64,000 bases of DNA, taken from positions 43,760,559 to 43,824,558 of the forward strand of contig NC_088680.1 of assembly GCF_950023065.1 (NCBI RefSeq), given 5' to 3'. The notes beneath the pieces are model-generated. The model had not been told where the DNA came from and searched no databases. It was given only the letters and a program-made list of their open reading frames with translations. This stretch comes from Planococcus citri. Lineage: Eukaryota > Arthropoda > Insecta > Hemiptera > Pseudococcidae. This document shows positions 35,501 to 48,900 of the stretch, in pieces. Each line of letters starts with the position of its first letter. Positions within the stretch are counted from its first letter, which is position 1. Position numbers and translations under genes: made by a program.

Positions 35501-35823
35501 AAAAAAATAAACCAACACTCGCTACGCGCTGCTTTATTAATTTAAAATGTCGTTCACTCTAATCCTCTTGCACCTCTCGTTCCTCACCAAGTTTGATAAT
35601 TAAATTTTAGACTATACTGTAGCAATATTTCCAATGGTTTAACTTCGGCTATGAAAAATTTCATGCCAACTTTTTACGCGCGAAATTTAAAATGTACTCG
35701 GTTTATTATGCCTCGAAGCAGTTGATAGAAATTGTCAATTTTTTCTTCTCGTACTATGCCAATTTCATGTAATTACCTATGTTCTGGTCTCGATGTGCTC
35801 TTGCATTGTACATCGCAACATGT
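32516..35823. other. non-coding region upstream of the array
   Basis: The first 400 bp share the 5' flank found before other array copies, so promoter elements of copy 6 should lie here; I cannot point to a convincing TATA box. Beyond that the sequence is AT-rich and unique-looking, with short GTAGGTACCTA runs (about 33115-33230 and 34440-34480). No gene is recognised. Confidence 0.5.
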
Positions 35824-35827
35824 ACCT

Positions 35828-37085
35828 GGGTAATTCTCAGAAAAAAGGTCAATTTTGATGTGCATAATTTTGAAAAATAAAAATCATTTTTTTGGAAAAT
35901 TTCAAGTGGGAATCATTTGTATAGGTGTCCCAGATCCCTGTTCTAGTGTTGGCCTCAATTCAATCCCCCCCCCCCACTGTGGACCCCGGCCCCCCTAAAA
36001 CAGCGATAATTAGGATTCGACCCTCATCGATGTGTAATATGTCGATTGATATGTTTTCGAGGTCGTAGAATTCGAATCTGGAGTTATTTTTTATGTAGAG
36101 GTGGAGGGGGAGGCGTGAGGAGGGGGAAAATGTCAAATTTTGCTTATATTATCGTGTAATATGTCAATTTATGTTTTTCATGCCGCAAAGTTCGAATCTG
36201 GACTTATTTTTATGGTAGGGGTAGATGTGAGGTGTGGGGAGGGAGAAAATGTCAAATTTTGCTTGTTTTATCGTGTAATATGTCGACTAGCGCGATAAAA
36301 GTACAGCTGTCTGAAATTTGGTCAAGTCGAAGGACAAATGGGCGCTGGACAAGCCGAAGGACAATCTCAACGTTTTTTCGTTTCTAGCCTTACCTACTGG
36401 ACATTATTCGATTTTTAACACGTAATAAATGTGTACTTATCATGTAGAATAACTTCCCTTTCTCAATTATCGTTTTTGGTGGGTTCATCAGGGTAAATAA
36501 AAAGGCAAGCCGAAGGACACCGATTTTGCGAAATATCATATTTTCAGAGACAAGTACGATCAGAACGAGCCATTGCGTAGGTTATGAGAATAATATTGCG
36601 GGGTAACATTTTTATGAAGACAGTGAACCAGTGCAGCCACTCACCAGAAAAAAATATTGGATTGGGAAGCTACCAAAAATAATTGAAAATTGCTCGAAAA
36701 TTTGCGCAAAAAGTGTGTGACAGTTTTCAAATGTGAAATGTCAGCTTCCTATGGACTTATTACAATTGCAATTTGCACAATAATGGACCTTCGTGTTCTG
36801 TGATAATGAGAACGTGCCAATTTTTCCCCAAAAAAATGAAGTTCATGACACTTTATAACATTCATTTTCAAAAACATGGTGTGTGACAGCCAAGTCGAAG
36901 GACATTTGGGGTATAAAATCGAATGTACACCAATGAAAGGAGGGGCTAAAAATTTCAATACCATATGTGAAATGTGTGGGGGATGATCCTTGAATGGACC
37001 AAAAAAAAAAAAAAAAAAAATCCATGCTAAAACCTTTGAGAAATTTGCCATGTACACGATTTTTACCTTTTTCTGAGAATTACCC
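35828..37085. mobile_element. 1.26-kb inverted-repeat element, GGGTAATTC termini, 4-bp duplication
   Basis: Both ends read inward GGGTAATTCTCAGAAAAA, about 24 bp of inverted repeat. ACCT flanks both sides at 35824-35827 and 37086-37089. No transposase is seen. Inside are two G-rich units of about 120 bp related to the 122-bp repeat of the 3452-4835 element, and four copies of AAG(C/T)CGAAGGACA. Confidence 0.75.
36028..36292 (+). repeat. about 120-bp tandem units related to the 122-bp repeat
   Basis: GTGTAATATGTCGA recurs (one variant) at about 36031, 36152 and 36272, with AATGTCAAATTTTGCTT and G-rich stretches between. Motif order (TATGTCGA, TATGTTTT, GAATCTG, G-rich, CAAATTTTG) matches the inverted units in the left arm of the CACAGTG element, suggesting common origin. 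Confidence 0.5.
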
Positions 37086-37174
37086 ACCTGTATTAGAATG
37101 TTATGCTGTAGAGCGAATAATAATTAAACGTTTTATCGCGACGTGTATGTAATTATGTTGCGGTTTATTTTCGC

Positions 37175-37178
<4 letters not shown>

Positions 37179-37208
<30 letters not shown>
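37179..37208 (+). repeat. T30 homopolymer
   Basis: An uninterrupted run of 30 T. It could be a retroposed poly(A) in reverse orientation, but no element is recognised beside it. Confidence 0.9.
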
Positions 37209-37209
<1 letters not shown>

Positions 37210-38659
37210 TCATAAATACAATCGACGTACATACTGTGTACTGCGCAGATACATCTACATAGTGTAGAAGATCGAAGCCGTTGGCTAAAATAGCTCGAAG
37301 GAAGTGAAATTACGATGCACTTGTTCGTGTGCGTATATCATACTCGTATTGATCATGCACCGGTTTCGAGAAAGAGAGAATGTGTTGGTTGTTTTTTTTT
37401 CGAACATCGTATCTTAGCGAAAAGGTGGCCAGAGTACGATGAACTGACAGCTGAAGAATATTTTCAAGTGCAATTTCATTGGTTTTGAGAATGCAAATTG
37501 TAGAGAAAAGTTGAAAGTTGATGGTAAATAGGTATATGTTATGTGACAAGGTTTACTTACCTAGTTATGGTCGAAGGTTTTCGATTATCCAGTCTTCCAG
37601 AATGACTTGATCTTGAATTATTGGCTATTTGCTGTGGTTCTTTTTTCTCCCTCTGATATGCAGGTTTTCAATATCTAACGTGTTTTTTGTTTGATTTCCA
37701 AGCAGTTGGAATTGGGGCATTCTCCTTTTTGGCGCCCTATTTAAAGGCTGAAAAAACAAAGCGACGAGTAGCAAACAGTGTCGACTTATGAGCAGGAAAA
37801 AAAATGTTCATTGTTTTGCGATCTTTTATGATCTACTGTAAAGGGATATTAAACTGAAATTCAATAAATTTTGTCATAAATTATAGGTATCAAATGAAAG
37901 GGACAGATTTTTCAAAAATACAAATTAAGATTATGCACGAAAATTTTTTAAACATCTTCCCCTCCCACCCTATCCCCGGATTTATGATTTTTGAAAAATG
38001 ATTCCAATCTGTAAAATTATAGTTTTACTCTACTTATAAGTAGCCTTTGATGCCAATAATGATTTGTTTATGTTTATTTTATGGCCTCAAAAAGACTTGT
38101 TAAGAATGTAAAATGTTCAAATTGATGCTCGAATCTCTCAGAAGAACTCCCAGCGACCCAGCTTCACAAGCTTCAGAATTTTTTGAAGTTATTAAAAACC
38201 TCTGTGTTAATCTCGGTATTGATGCTTTTACCCAAAGAAACTGCTTTCGAGTAACTTTCATTTTTTTATTTCATGTTTTTAGAGGAGGGATTATAGCTGT
38301 ATGAAATGAGTCATTTTCTATGTTTTCAACAATAAAATCTAGGAAAAATGGTGCAGTTTTTTCAACTTTTTTGCAAAATATCATTACACGTAGGTATACT
38401 TACTTTATTTGAAAAGTTTTAAATTTGAAATCTCCAAACCATTATGAACCCCTAGATCTTTCCCTCCCCGTTGTCCAAGCGGAAAGTTTCAGAATTAAAA
38501 AAAAAAATTTATGAGAAAAATCATACGAAATAAGTTGTTGATTTTTTGGCTCAATTCCACTCTTCAGAGGATTGGGATGAAAAAAATTGCACTAAAATTG
38601 GATCGTTAATTTATTAATGTTTGTTTTATACTTGAAACAAATCCTAATTTCTCAAAAAA
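37209..38659. other. non-coding stretch
   Basis: No gene, RNA or structured repeat is recognised. A minus-strand frame at 37310-37549 (79 aa) lacks any recognised domain, and a good donor-like CTAG/GTAAGT lies just upstream of it on that strand at about 37560. Confidence 0.5.
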
Positions 38660-39740
38660 AATACATTTTTTATGGCCCACCTCGCCAAAAAGGAGACTGA
38701 AAATGATTATTAATAAAAAAATTTAAAGTATTGGAACTTGGAATTTTGCGGGGGGAGGAAAGGAACCGAATGAAAGTTTCACGTGGCATTTCCCCTCAAA
38801 CAGTGAAAATTAGATTGAAAACGGAGGATGACATTTTTGATGCATCACATTCCCAAAAAAAGGACTAAAAATTTGAAAAAACAAAAAAAAATTATAAAAT
38901 TGAAAGTTTTGGAATTTGAAAATTTCTGAAAGGACGAGGAACTGACTGAAGATTTTCATGCATCCTCTTTCTCCCCCCTCCCCCCAAAAAAAGAGTTGAA
39001 GGTAAGAAATATGAAAAAATTCATTATTTTGAAACCCTTGCATTTTTGCTGAGGATGAAGGAAGGGTGATATTTTTCATACACACTACACAGTTTCCCCA
39101 AAGGCCCAGAAAAGAGCTGAAAATGAAAAAAAGTGAAAATCAAAGTTTTGAAATTTGGCTGAGGGGGGTGACCCCCCTCCCTACCTTAAAAAAGGGTTTG
39201 ACAGGTGATAAAGATAGAAAGAAAACATAATTTTGAAATTTCAAATTTTTGCTGATTAAGATGGAGCGACATTTTTTTATGTGTTTTACCAAAAAAAAAA
39301 CAAGTTTTAGAATTTTCAATTTTGAAGAGAGGAGGAGGAAGATTTGAATGACACGTTTTCTGCACATATCTATTTTTGTAGGTTGCTTTTTTAACGTATT
39401 TTTTCATTACACGTCAAAAATAGAGAAATGACGGATTTTTTTTTTTTTTGGGGGGGGGAGTGAAACGGAAAAAATGTTCAACATTTGTTAAGAACAAGAG
39501 GGTTAAAAAAGCACCGACAAAATCTTTGTGGAGGTCTGAATTTTACTGGGGGGGGGGCGGTGTTGAATGTTACTATTTTTCCCTAAAAAAACTGAAGTGA
39601 AAAAAAGTCAAAAAAATTCATACCTAATTTTAAAACGATGAACTTTTGCTGAGAAGGGAGGGGGCATAAAATTATTTTTTTAATGCATCATCTTTCCAAA
39701 GACGGATATTAGTGAAAATAATTTGTCTAAGAAATCCAAA
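38660..39740. repeat. degenerate tandem repeat, roughly 90-130 bp units
   Basis: Recurring order of motifs: TTTTGAAATTT-like, TTTGCTGAGG, a G-rich run, GACATTTTT, a C-rich run, then AAAAAAG. Starts are near 38726, 38900, 39020, 39140, 39225, 39303 and 39630. Small frames inside (38810-39085, 39140-39407) are repeat artefacts. Confidence 0.5.
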
Positions 39741-42056
39741 ATTTTTCAATTTCAAACTTTTGCCAAATACCACAAAGAGATGAATCAAAGTAGTAAATGT
39801 TTCTAAAATTGTGTCTGATAGGTACTCCAAGAAAGTCCAAATTTTGTCAACTGCGAGTTCAAAAGTACGAAAAAGTTTAAAATTTGGTTACAATCTTGGT
39901 AAAAAAAATACAAATTTTGTAATGTTATAAATAATATCATTAATGAGACATAATAATTTTTTGTAATTTAAAATACCTATGCAGTCTAAAAGTTTAAACT
40001 TTTTGGTTGTCTTCATTTGATAGAAGTGTTGAAAATTCATCTTGAATATCTTGAAGCTTGGGAAAGTGAGTTTTTATTGTTTTTGGTTATGATGGATGTG
40101 GTGGTAGTGAAGGGGAGGGGTTTTTGAGGATCAGATTGAGGCAAAATATGAAAAAATTACTTCACAAATTTTTTTAGTGCAGCTAGGTATCGAAATTCAA
40201 AAATCTGATTTTGAGATTCAAATTGATACATTTTTTCCAAACGCTGATCTTATAAAATAAAAACTGTTGAATTTCATTTTTGAAAATTTCTGAACCGAGA
40301 GGGTGAATAGAATTTTAAGGAACCGAGTAAAAACGATATCAGATACTCGTATTTCATGCAAAATGTGAAATTCTCATCGTTAGTCCTATTCCTGTTCCCT
40401 TCCTCCACTCCGGACTTATGGCGCGCCATTTGAATCCCTCGTCACGCAAAGGTATTCTCTTTTCCTCAAACTTGCCACGAAACGTGATTTTCGAATCACA
40501 CTGTGGTCGTAGCTCGTCCATAAATGGCAATTTTGCATAAAAATTCAATTCGCTTCTTATTCGTAACGAACACGTAAACAATGTACGTTGTTTTATCGTC
40601 GCATTGGCGATAAATTTTTCTCCTCAACTTAGTCGATTTGTTTTGGAAAAAAAATTTCTACACATCCTGTTCCAATGTACATACGCGGTGACGTATTGTT
40701 TATAGTATAACGAGCGTTTCATTAATCTCGGTGTTTCTACCGTGTAACGAGTTCATTTGTGTTGATGGTTTTGGCAAAGAGGTAAGTTTATTATTTCGAA
40801 ATGATCGATTATAATTCCGGTAGTAGTAAGTACAAAATAGTGAGTTCGTGTGTGATTCTGATTGTGTATGTGTAATCTTCTCGCATCGTTTTATACTACG
40901 ACGTAGATACGAGTAGGTACCTAATGTGTAATCGTAAATTTGAATGATATGATGTATACGTTATATGTAGGTATATGGGTACCATAAGCGTCCCATAAAC
41001 GTTTTGAAACTATACGATCTGGATCTGTTCAATGGACAAGGAGTGGTCTATATTGCTCTTTTGTAAAGGTGTGGTTTCCTTTGTAAAATGCATATGCGGA
41101 TGGCGATTTTAAAGCTGCGTAATCGTCGTGTATAGAAATGTATAGGTAGTTAGCCGTAGAGACAGATGACAGACAGAGAAAGAGGTATAAATATAAACAT
41201 CGAATCGAACATAAAATACTACATTTTAATCAAACGGGTACCTCTCACTCAACCTATGTAACTGTTTTATTATCGCGACCGCGACCAACTTTCATCCAGG
41301 TAATATGGGCTGATCATTTTTGAGGACTTTTATCTCTTTTTTTTTTACCTCTTTTATTCTCTACACATAATGTAGTGCTTAGTAAAAGTGAAAATACATG
41401 TTGGTAGCTTCCTTTTTTGATATAATACGGTACCTACATACGAATAGTGTAGCATTTATATGTAGTAGAATTCTCTCAAAATCACATACGAGTACCTATT
41501 TGTAGGTACTAAGCTACCTTTACCTTTTATACTTTGTATGTCTATGTAGGTACGTAGTAGATCTATGTATACGAAGAAGGAGAACTCGACACTCGAGGTT
41601 CCAATTAACGAATGTCGACTAAGTAATATTACTCTGATAAAAGACCAAATATGCCTGGAGGCTGTTTACGGTAATTTTGGTTGACTCGATTGTTCGATAA
41701 TGATATCAGTACCCGAGGTATTATGTGTCGTGAGCGAGTGATTTTCGAAGAGTTAAGTGGGTTGAATTAGTACACGACTACGCGTCTTTGTGTTTTGTAG
41801 ATTATACGCTGGGTTTATGAGTGTGTCCTGTATTCCAAGAGTGTGATTTTAGGTGTAAAAAGGTAACCAGATAATTGTAGGTTTTATTCACGGTGGGTTG
41901 ATGAAGAAGTGAGGTAAATTGAATGGACTAATTTGTGAAAAATTCATAACTATTTTTTATGAAAAGTGATCCAACTTGAGAATTACTTAATTTAATCTTA
42001 AGGTGTGAAACTTTGGCACTAGATAGTCGTACTTTTCGCTGTTCCGTTAATTGTGA
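39741..42056. other. non-coding stretch with a candidate splice donor
   Basis: No domain-bearing frame. At 40775 CAAAGAG/GTAAGT is a near-consensus plus-strand donor after CpG-rich sequence and could end a non-coding first exon. GTAGGTACC-type microsatellites occur at about 40910-40980 and 41490-41560. Confidence 0.3.
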
Positions 42057-43655
42057 TTAGGGAAACTTTACATCTTCAGTAGGATGACAAACGTTGTCAG
42101 CATCAAACTCACATCGCATCACATGATTTTCAGCCTGACCCGTGATAAATGTTTTAGGATGTGGATCATTTGCCTTGTATTTGCACATGAGCGCTGTGTT
42201 ATGTGCTGCACTTTCTGCACCTGAGCTTGTTATATACGAAACATAAATCAGCCCACATTGCGGACCATCTATTAAAGGAGCTGTGGATCCGGGCGGTTTT
42301 GCCAATTTATCGCATATGTCTTGCTTACGTTGATCAGTTGCACAAGGATCCAGTCTAAAAAATGAAATTCAGAGCGATTGGTTAATATTTTGTCACGTGA
42401 GAGAGAGAAAAAAAGTTTTTTTCTCTGACAGGGAGATATCGCATGAACTAGTGGACATTTTTGGAATTGAACAATGATTAATCAAATGAGGTTTTATGCA
42501 TTACACACCGCTAGGCAAAAGGGTATTCCCAGGTAAGATAGACGAAATGGCCCTGTTCCCAGATTTGGAAAATTATGATGGATTATTGTTAGGTACCTCC
42601 CAAAAAATTTTCGAGCGGAATTTCCGCCTCCACTTCTCTTGGACATTTTTAATCAAAATTGACCCATCAAGAGGAAAAAATCGTTTGAAAAATAATTTTT
42701 CTTAGCATTTTTGAAGATTCTTTGCCCATACTACCTTACTGACAACTTTGACAAAATGCAGGAGTTTTAAAAATTTTGACAAAAACTGTTTTTTTTTTGA
42801 TAACTACAAAAAAAATAAATTTTGATTTGGCAAAAAAAAAGACTTTTTACGATGATTTTGGCAAAAGCAAGAATTTTTGCCAATTCTGGCAACAGGATTT
42901 TTTGAACATTTTGACAAAAAGCTGGCGATTTTTTTTTGGCAATTTTCACAAAAGTTGGGAGTTTTTTATAATTTTGACAAAAAAGGAACTTCTTTACAAT
43001 TTTGACATAAACGAGATTTTTTAACAATTTAGGCAAAAACAGAACTTTGCAGACAACTTCTTAGGATAAAGGCAAAAGCAAGAATTTTCAAAATTTTGGC
43101 TACTAAAAAAGTTTTTTTGTTCATTTCTGCAAAAAATATTAGGTCTTTTTTAATAACGTAAAAAAAATATTTTTTTGACAATTTTGGCAAAAAACTGGAT
43201 TTTTTGGCAATTTTAACGAAAGTTGAAATTTTTTAATAACTTTTTCAAAAAAGAAACTTCTGTACAATTTTGGCAAAAATGAGACTTTTTTTGACAATTA
43301 TTCTGGCGATAAGATTTTTTGAACATTTTGCCAAAAAACATGTGCTATTTTGGCAATTTTTACAAAAATTTAAGATTTTTTGATAATGTTGGTAGAAATA
43401 GGAATTTTTGAAATTTTAGCCAACAATACGTTTTTTTGTTCATTTTTTTGCACGATCTCTCGATCTAGATTCGTACAATTCAAAAAATTTTGTACGAGTT
43501 GAAATACCTTCCTTATATCAGAAAATCAATGAATCATCTTACCCTTTGAAAGCAGCAAACTGCTCTACAGTAAATTTGAAATAACACGAACCAAATGCAC
43601 ATAATGTAACAAAGTACAATAATATCAAGTATACGGCGATAGCTTTAGCTGTCAT
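42057..43655 (-). CDS. two-exon small secreted cysteine-containing protein, unknown family
   Basis: Exon 1 43655-43543 starts MTAKAIAVYLILLYFVT, a strong signal peptide ending about LCAFGS. The donor is GG/GTAAGA. Exon 2 42354-42057 follows TTTTTTAG and continues in phase 2 as GLDPCATDQRKQDICDKL, ending DNVCHPTEDVKFP, for 136 aa in all. The mature part has seven Cys (YF..., DPC, DIC, PQC, LMC, MRC, NVC). No domain is recognised. Signal, splice sites and phase agree and codon use is ordinary, so I trust it as a gene; function is unknown, and a secreted salivary, haemolymph or cuticle protein would all fit. The 1.2-kb intron is filled by a degenerate repeat. ATTAAA at about 42000 may be the poly(A) signal. 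Confidence 0.7.
42750..43440. repeat. degenerate minisatellite in the intron of the secreted-protein gene
   Basis: Repeated AATTTTGGCAAAAA / GACAATTTTGACAAAA blocks separated by T-runs, in units of about 45-60 bp, at least ten. Because the core is nearly palindromic, both strands show frames (42767-43036 minus, 42776-43024 plus) that are not genes. Confidence 0.65.
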
Positions 43656-45933
43656 TTTGAATTCTAACGTGTGTAAAAAAATCGAATTTCAGTTTCACAG
43701 TGACGAACAACAAATAATCACTGTCCACTATAACAATGAGAAAATATTTCACAAATTGAAAACAAAACAACTGTTCAGCAACATTTTATTCAAATTTTTG
43801 AGCTTTTTACTACTGTACCATGTTCAAGTTTTTCCCTCATTTTTCACCAGAAATTGTAGTTTCTGCTGATTTTTATTAGTTTACACTGGGAATAAATTAA
43901 TGATGACGCAGTTTCAATCAATGAGTTTTGATTTTCAGGCTGTTTTTTCTCGTCTAAAGTGCGTTGATCGTAAATCATTCATATTTGTTTTTGTTTCATT
44001 TGTCAGTACCATAGCATTTTTTTTTTTCAAAAAATCGCAAACTAGTGTGTGTTGCGAATGGTGATGACCATATGGTTTCATAACTATTGAAATTGTAATC
44101 CATTGCAATGATAATGGTAGGTATTTGATATGTCAGTACGATGAATTATTTGATCGTGCTGATGATAATTTCATGCTGGCAAAATGGTGAGTTAGTCGAT
44201 CGAAAAGGTCATAATCAAAAAGAGTAATAAATCTGAGGTTGTAGACGTTGGATTTCATTTTGAGCTTTTTTCAGTTTTCTGCTTCAATTTGATTAGATTT
44301 ACCTACTTATTTTACTTAGTTTTTTTACTTTTGGCATTTTTTTGCTCAGTCCAAATTTTGAGTCTCTTAACCATTCAAGAGACTGAGCCAGGGGTCTTCA
44401 AAGTGAGCTGCATTCAAATTCAAGGGGTGTATTTCATAGTATTTTGGAACGCTACCGTAAGCACCTAATTTATTGTTAAGATCTTCTATGTGCAGATTCA
44501 TTTTTTTACTGCTTTATAATCTCTCAATTCTTTTCACAAATTATTCGTTAAATTGCGGGCAATTCTATTCAAACGCGCCCCTTTCCCCATCTTTCAGCAA
44601 ACTCATGTTGATGAGAAAATTTACAGCCAATTAGCATGCTTGTTGCTGCTCAATCTAGCATTATTTCGCTCAAATTGCTTTTCATTTCGGTCCTAAATCC
44701 GAAATTATAGTTCATTTACATTCGTTATTGGTGGGTGGGTAGGTAGGTACGTAGGTAGGTAGGTGGATAGGTAGGCTGTAGGAGCTCGACGAGCTCGTGC
44801 TTTGGTACTAATTACCCTCGATAATAAACGCACTCTTTGATTAAATAGGTACCACAATACGATTAAATAAACCACTACAAAAGATTTTTTTTGCGGGTAC
44901 CAATTTTTTTTCAACTTATACATACATTACCAGCCACCTATACGTACGTTTTTGATAGTTTAATGACACGAGCAAACATTGTATGAACTAGTCGCGAGTA
45001 TAGGGGTTGTAAATTTTGCTCGTCTTTTTTTTTTGGTGTTATAATCGCGAATTTAAATTTAAACTTTGATGAGCTACCCTGCTACCCTGCTACCCTGCTA
45101 CCCTAATACCCATATCGTCGGCTTGAAAAGAATGAGAAATTCGCATTTTCGTTAATTTGTTTTCTTAACCTTGTCGATTATGTAGGTCATGCTATCGACT
45201 TGTGAACATATTCGTTTATATTATAGACTATGAAAGTTTTAACGAAAAGGTTTTCAAGAACGTTTGACTCGGGGTTTCCGATTCGGTGGTTAGTGTTGAA
45301 CGTAACTTCGTTATTAAAATTACTTTCGACGATGTGTTTAGTGTTGTGCTTTTTTTCCCTGTATACAGTGTACGTACGTACGTACACAGTAGCGACTTGT
45401 AAATGCGGTAGTTTCTAGCTCGAAAGATTTATGTGAATGGATGATTAGCTTGTAAAGATTCTTTGATATTAAACAACGACGATCAATCGCTAATTCGCTA
45501 TGTATAATCGTGTGTTTTGCGTTTGTGCTGCGGTGGTGTTCGACGTCCTAAGTATTGCCAATTTTTTTTCGTGCTGCCGAGCAAAGAGCAATGTATCGAA
45601 GAATATCCACAAAGGTTAATATGTACGAATATGAGGCGAATGCACGAGTACGAGTACTTTCTTGCTGTAAATACATATAAAGAAAACGTGAAATTATCGC
45701 GAATTTATTAATTTTATTATTGGTCGAATTTATAAAAGTGGTATTACCGGTCTTGGTACCTGATTCGGATGAGTCAGATGCCGAGATACGATGTAGAATT
45801 CGATCATCGTCTCTTATCACTGCTGTGATGTTTATAATTAAATCGGGTTTTGGTGTAAGCGTTTTTTTTAATCTTTATTTTTCTTTATGATGTAAAAATT
45901 TAACTCGAGATTAATGTGATGATTTGATTTCAG
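43656..45933. other. non-coding stretch with two microsatellites
   Basis: The first 250 bp are the upstream region of the secreted-protein gene (minus). A GGTA/TAGG microsatellite lies at 44730-44775, and four exact GCTACCCT units at 45073-45104. No gene is recognised. Confidence 0.5.
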
Positions 45934-45987
45934 ATCGTGAAGCGGCTGGATGAATCGGAATTCCCGAATTGCTAATTTTCGTCATTG
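45934..45987 (+). other. candidate non-coding (5' UTR) exon
   Basis: Fifty-four bases bounded by TTTGATTTCAG and GTGAGTACG, both close to consensus. All three frames contain stops, so it would be an untranslated exon of a plus-strand gene whose coding part is right of the window. Splice motifs alone occur often by chance. Confidence 0.25.
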
Positions 45988-48900
45988 GTGAGTACGACCT
46001 GAACCTAGTTTCTATAACTTTTATGTAAATGAGCTTTTGTGTAAGGTTAAGTAGGTTAGGTATGTCTAGGAGTGAGTTGACATTTTAATGGGTCAGTTGA
46101 ATGAAAATTTACTAGTGATGAAAATTGAACGATTTCATATTGTTGTTCACAGTCAAAGTCATTCAGACTGAAATGAGGCTAGAACGTATGTCAATTGTCA
46201 TCCTCTTCATAAAAATGCTTGAAAATTGAAATTTATCGATGCAGTTTGAAATTTAAAGCTGCATAATATAGTTTTGGTGATTCATCTCATTTACATAGGA
46301 CTCGTATTAAAATCAAGGGACAAGGCAAATTACCCCTTTGCTAAGTTTCTTTTCAACTCTGCCGAGGAAATGTGATGAAAATTTTATGAAATACGTGTGA
46401 CGTGACTTGATGGGAAAAAATTACAGATTCGTAGGAGTGAAAGAGAAAGAAAGAGAGGGGGATTTGAAAAAAATCAATTTTTGATTATTCTTTTGACAAT
46501 TTCTCAAATACTGCTGGTAAACAGATTGGTTCGTCAAATTTTGATTTAGGGCGGTGCGTGTTTGATTTTTTTTTTCATTTTCTTCAAATGTTTAAAAAAG
46601 TTGATTTTTTGTAATTTTTGTTTTTTATTATTCCCTTGCAATAAAAATAAAATACAAAAGATGCTGGTATTAAATTTTTGAGAAATTTACATTTTTTTAT
46701 TTGCCAAATTTAAATTTTGAAGTTGTATATTTTTTGCAAGTTGATTATAAAAATGTAGGTATTATTTCCCCCAAGTTTTTAAAAATGGGGGGGGGGGCTA
46801 AATTGTACAACATTGTTGAAAGTTGTCCTGAAATCTATTCCAAAGAAGTGGTTTGACCAGGATATTTTCAAGGGACGCGCCAACAAAATTTTTAAGAGTG
46901 AAGGAATCCAAATTTGAGATCATTTTCCAACTAACGAAGTAAAAGCAAGAACTTTAAAAAAAAATGGTTCAAAAATCTAAAAAAGCACTCATTTTTGTAT
47001 GATTTAAATCAATATTTCATTTCCTCACGAGGAGTAGTTGTCCCATTTGTCTTTATATTCGCTTAACAGTTCAAATCTAAAATATATAAGTCAACGTAAG
47101 ATTTTGTAACTATCCTGTCGAATTTTTTTCTGCAAAAAATCCGAAGAAGTCCGAAATATGATTTCAAAATTCTTTTCGATACCATGAACCTAGAAGAAGA
47201 GAGCCGGGAGAGGTGAAGTTTTTGCCCAGTTCTACTTTTCAACTTCTCAAAAAATTGATACGTCATGTTTCTGGAAATTACATTTTTTTTTTGAACGAGC
47301 AAATGAATAAAGTGCACTTTATTTCAAAGTTTGAATTAAGGGAGGAGATTAAGAAGAAATATTCCTCTTACTCCCAATTTTCGTTTTCCCTCGTCAATTG
47401 ACCGTGTTGAAAAAATCCTTAAGAATTTGAGAATTTTTGTTTTGGAAAAATATTGCTAAAAATGATATCTAATAAATAATAATAGTGTAGGTTTTTCAAC
47501 CTAGAAATACCATCGATGGTGATTTTTGTTGTAGACCTCCTCGTTCCCTCCCTCCTTCCCCTTTTTGCGCACCCTCCCACCTTCCACCCCTCCCTCTACC
47601 CTCACAACTACCCCCTAAAAGACGTAAACACTATCTTTTGAGAGAAAATATCCATTGCAGAGGATTTTCGATTTTAAATCAATTTTTGTGCATCTTTTTG
47701 AAGGTTTTCATTTTTCCAATGGCTTGATTTATGCTTTTAGTTTGACTTTTGATATTTTATGGGATGTTTTATAATTTTCCTTACGCTTTCTTCGTCTTCT
47801 TAAAAATCTTTAAAAATTCTCAGCTTCTTGTTTTTTTTTCTAATTTTAGGGAGAAAAATATGTTGAGTGGGGGGGGGGGTCGAAGAGGTTCTTTAATTGT
47901 AAATTGGTTTTTGTGCTACTTTTTGAAGATTTTTCAATTTTAAATGAAATGATTGATTTATGATTTTGGTCAGATTTTTGATGAACTTTCGAGTACTCAT
48001 GAGACATTTCATGATTTTAAGCTCTTTTCCAAAACAGTCCAAGCCAACCCTCTACTCTGTGCCCCATTTTATTTGATAAAAAAAAACTGAAAAATTTTCT
48101 TGATATGTCTACATGCCTTTTGAATTGATTTTTGATCATTAAAGATAAGATTCGTTTGTTGCAATTGGAAAAACAACGCTTAAAAAATGAAAGTTGAGAT
48201 GAAAAATTTCTATTGGAACCATTTTCAACTATAACTTTAATTCAAAAAAACCTTGGTTTTTCAATTTTTAAAAATTTTTGCCAGATTTTACGAAGTTGGA
48301 GAAGGAGGAGGGGTTGTTTCTTGAGGTCTAAGCACGACTTCCATGTTCCTTCCTCCACGTCACTTTCGTGAATTTCATTCAAAAAAGTACCAAACAATCA
48401 TCGTAAGCTTTTAGCTCTTTTCAAAGAAGAATTTTTTGAATAGAAAACTTACAATTTCCGTACAATGAACCATCTAAGTACGAGTATGTAATAAGTGTGT
48501 AAGAAGACAAAAATCGTAATTTTTTATGAATCGGGTGTATCGTGCAATTATGTCCATACGACGTTCATTTGCCACTTTAATAACACACGTAGCTCGAATA
48601 AAAACACACTACTTTGTACAAGTGCTTTGAAAAACTCTGTCGCGGTATTGTACCCAGAGCTCGACGCGTCTGCGTTTAGTTGTATGAAGATATTGAAAGA
48701 GAATAGCGATGAGACAGAAAAAGAAAAAGAAAGAAAAAAAAAATGAAAAAATAAATTAGAAAACCAAGACGTGTCGTACGACGACGTGTAATTACCTAGA
48801 TAAAAAAGTTATCCTGTCGTTTTGGATATGGCGATGGTGATGGCGGTTTTTTCAAAACCTCGATAGCTTTAAAATTATATCGATACACAAAGCAGAGTAC

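Noticed and set aside
38660..39740. CRISPR-like array because of regularly spaced repeats
   Set aside because: Units are degenerate, without constant repeats or unique spacers of fixed size, in a eukaryotic context.
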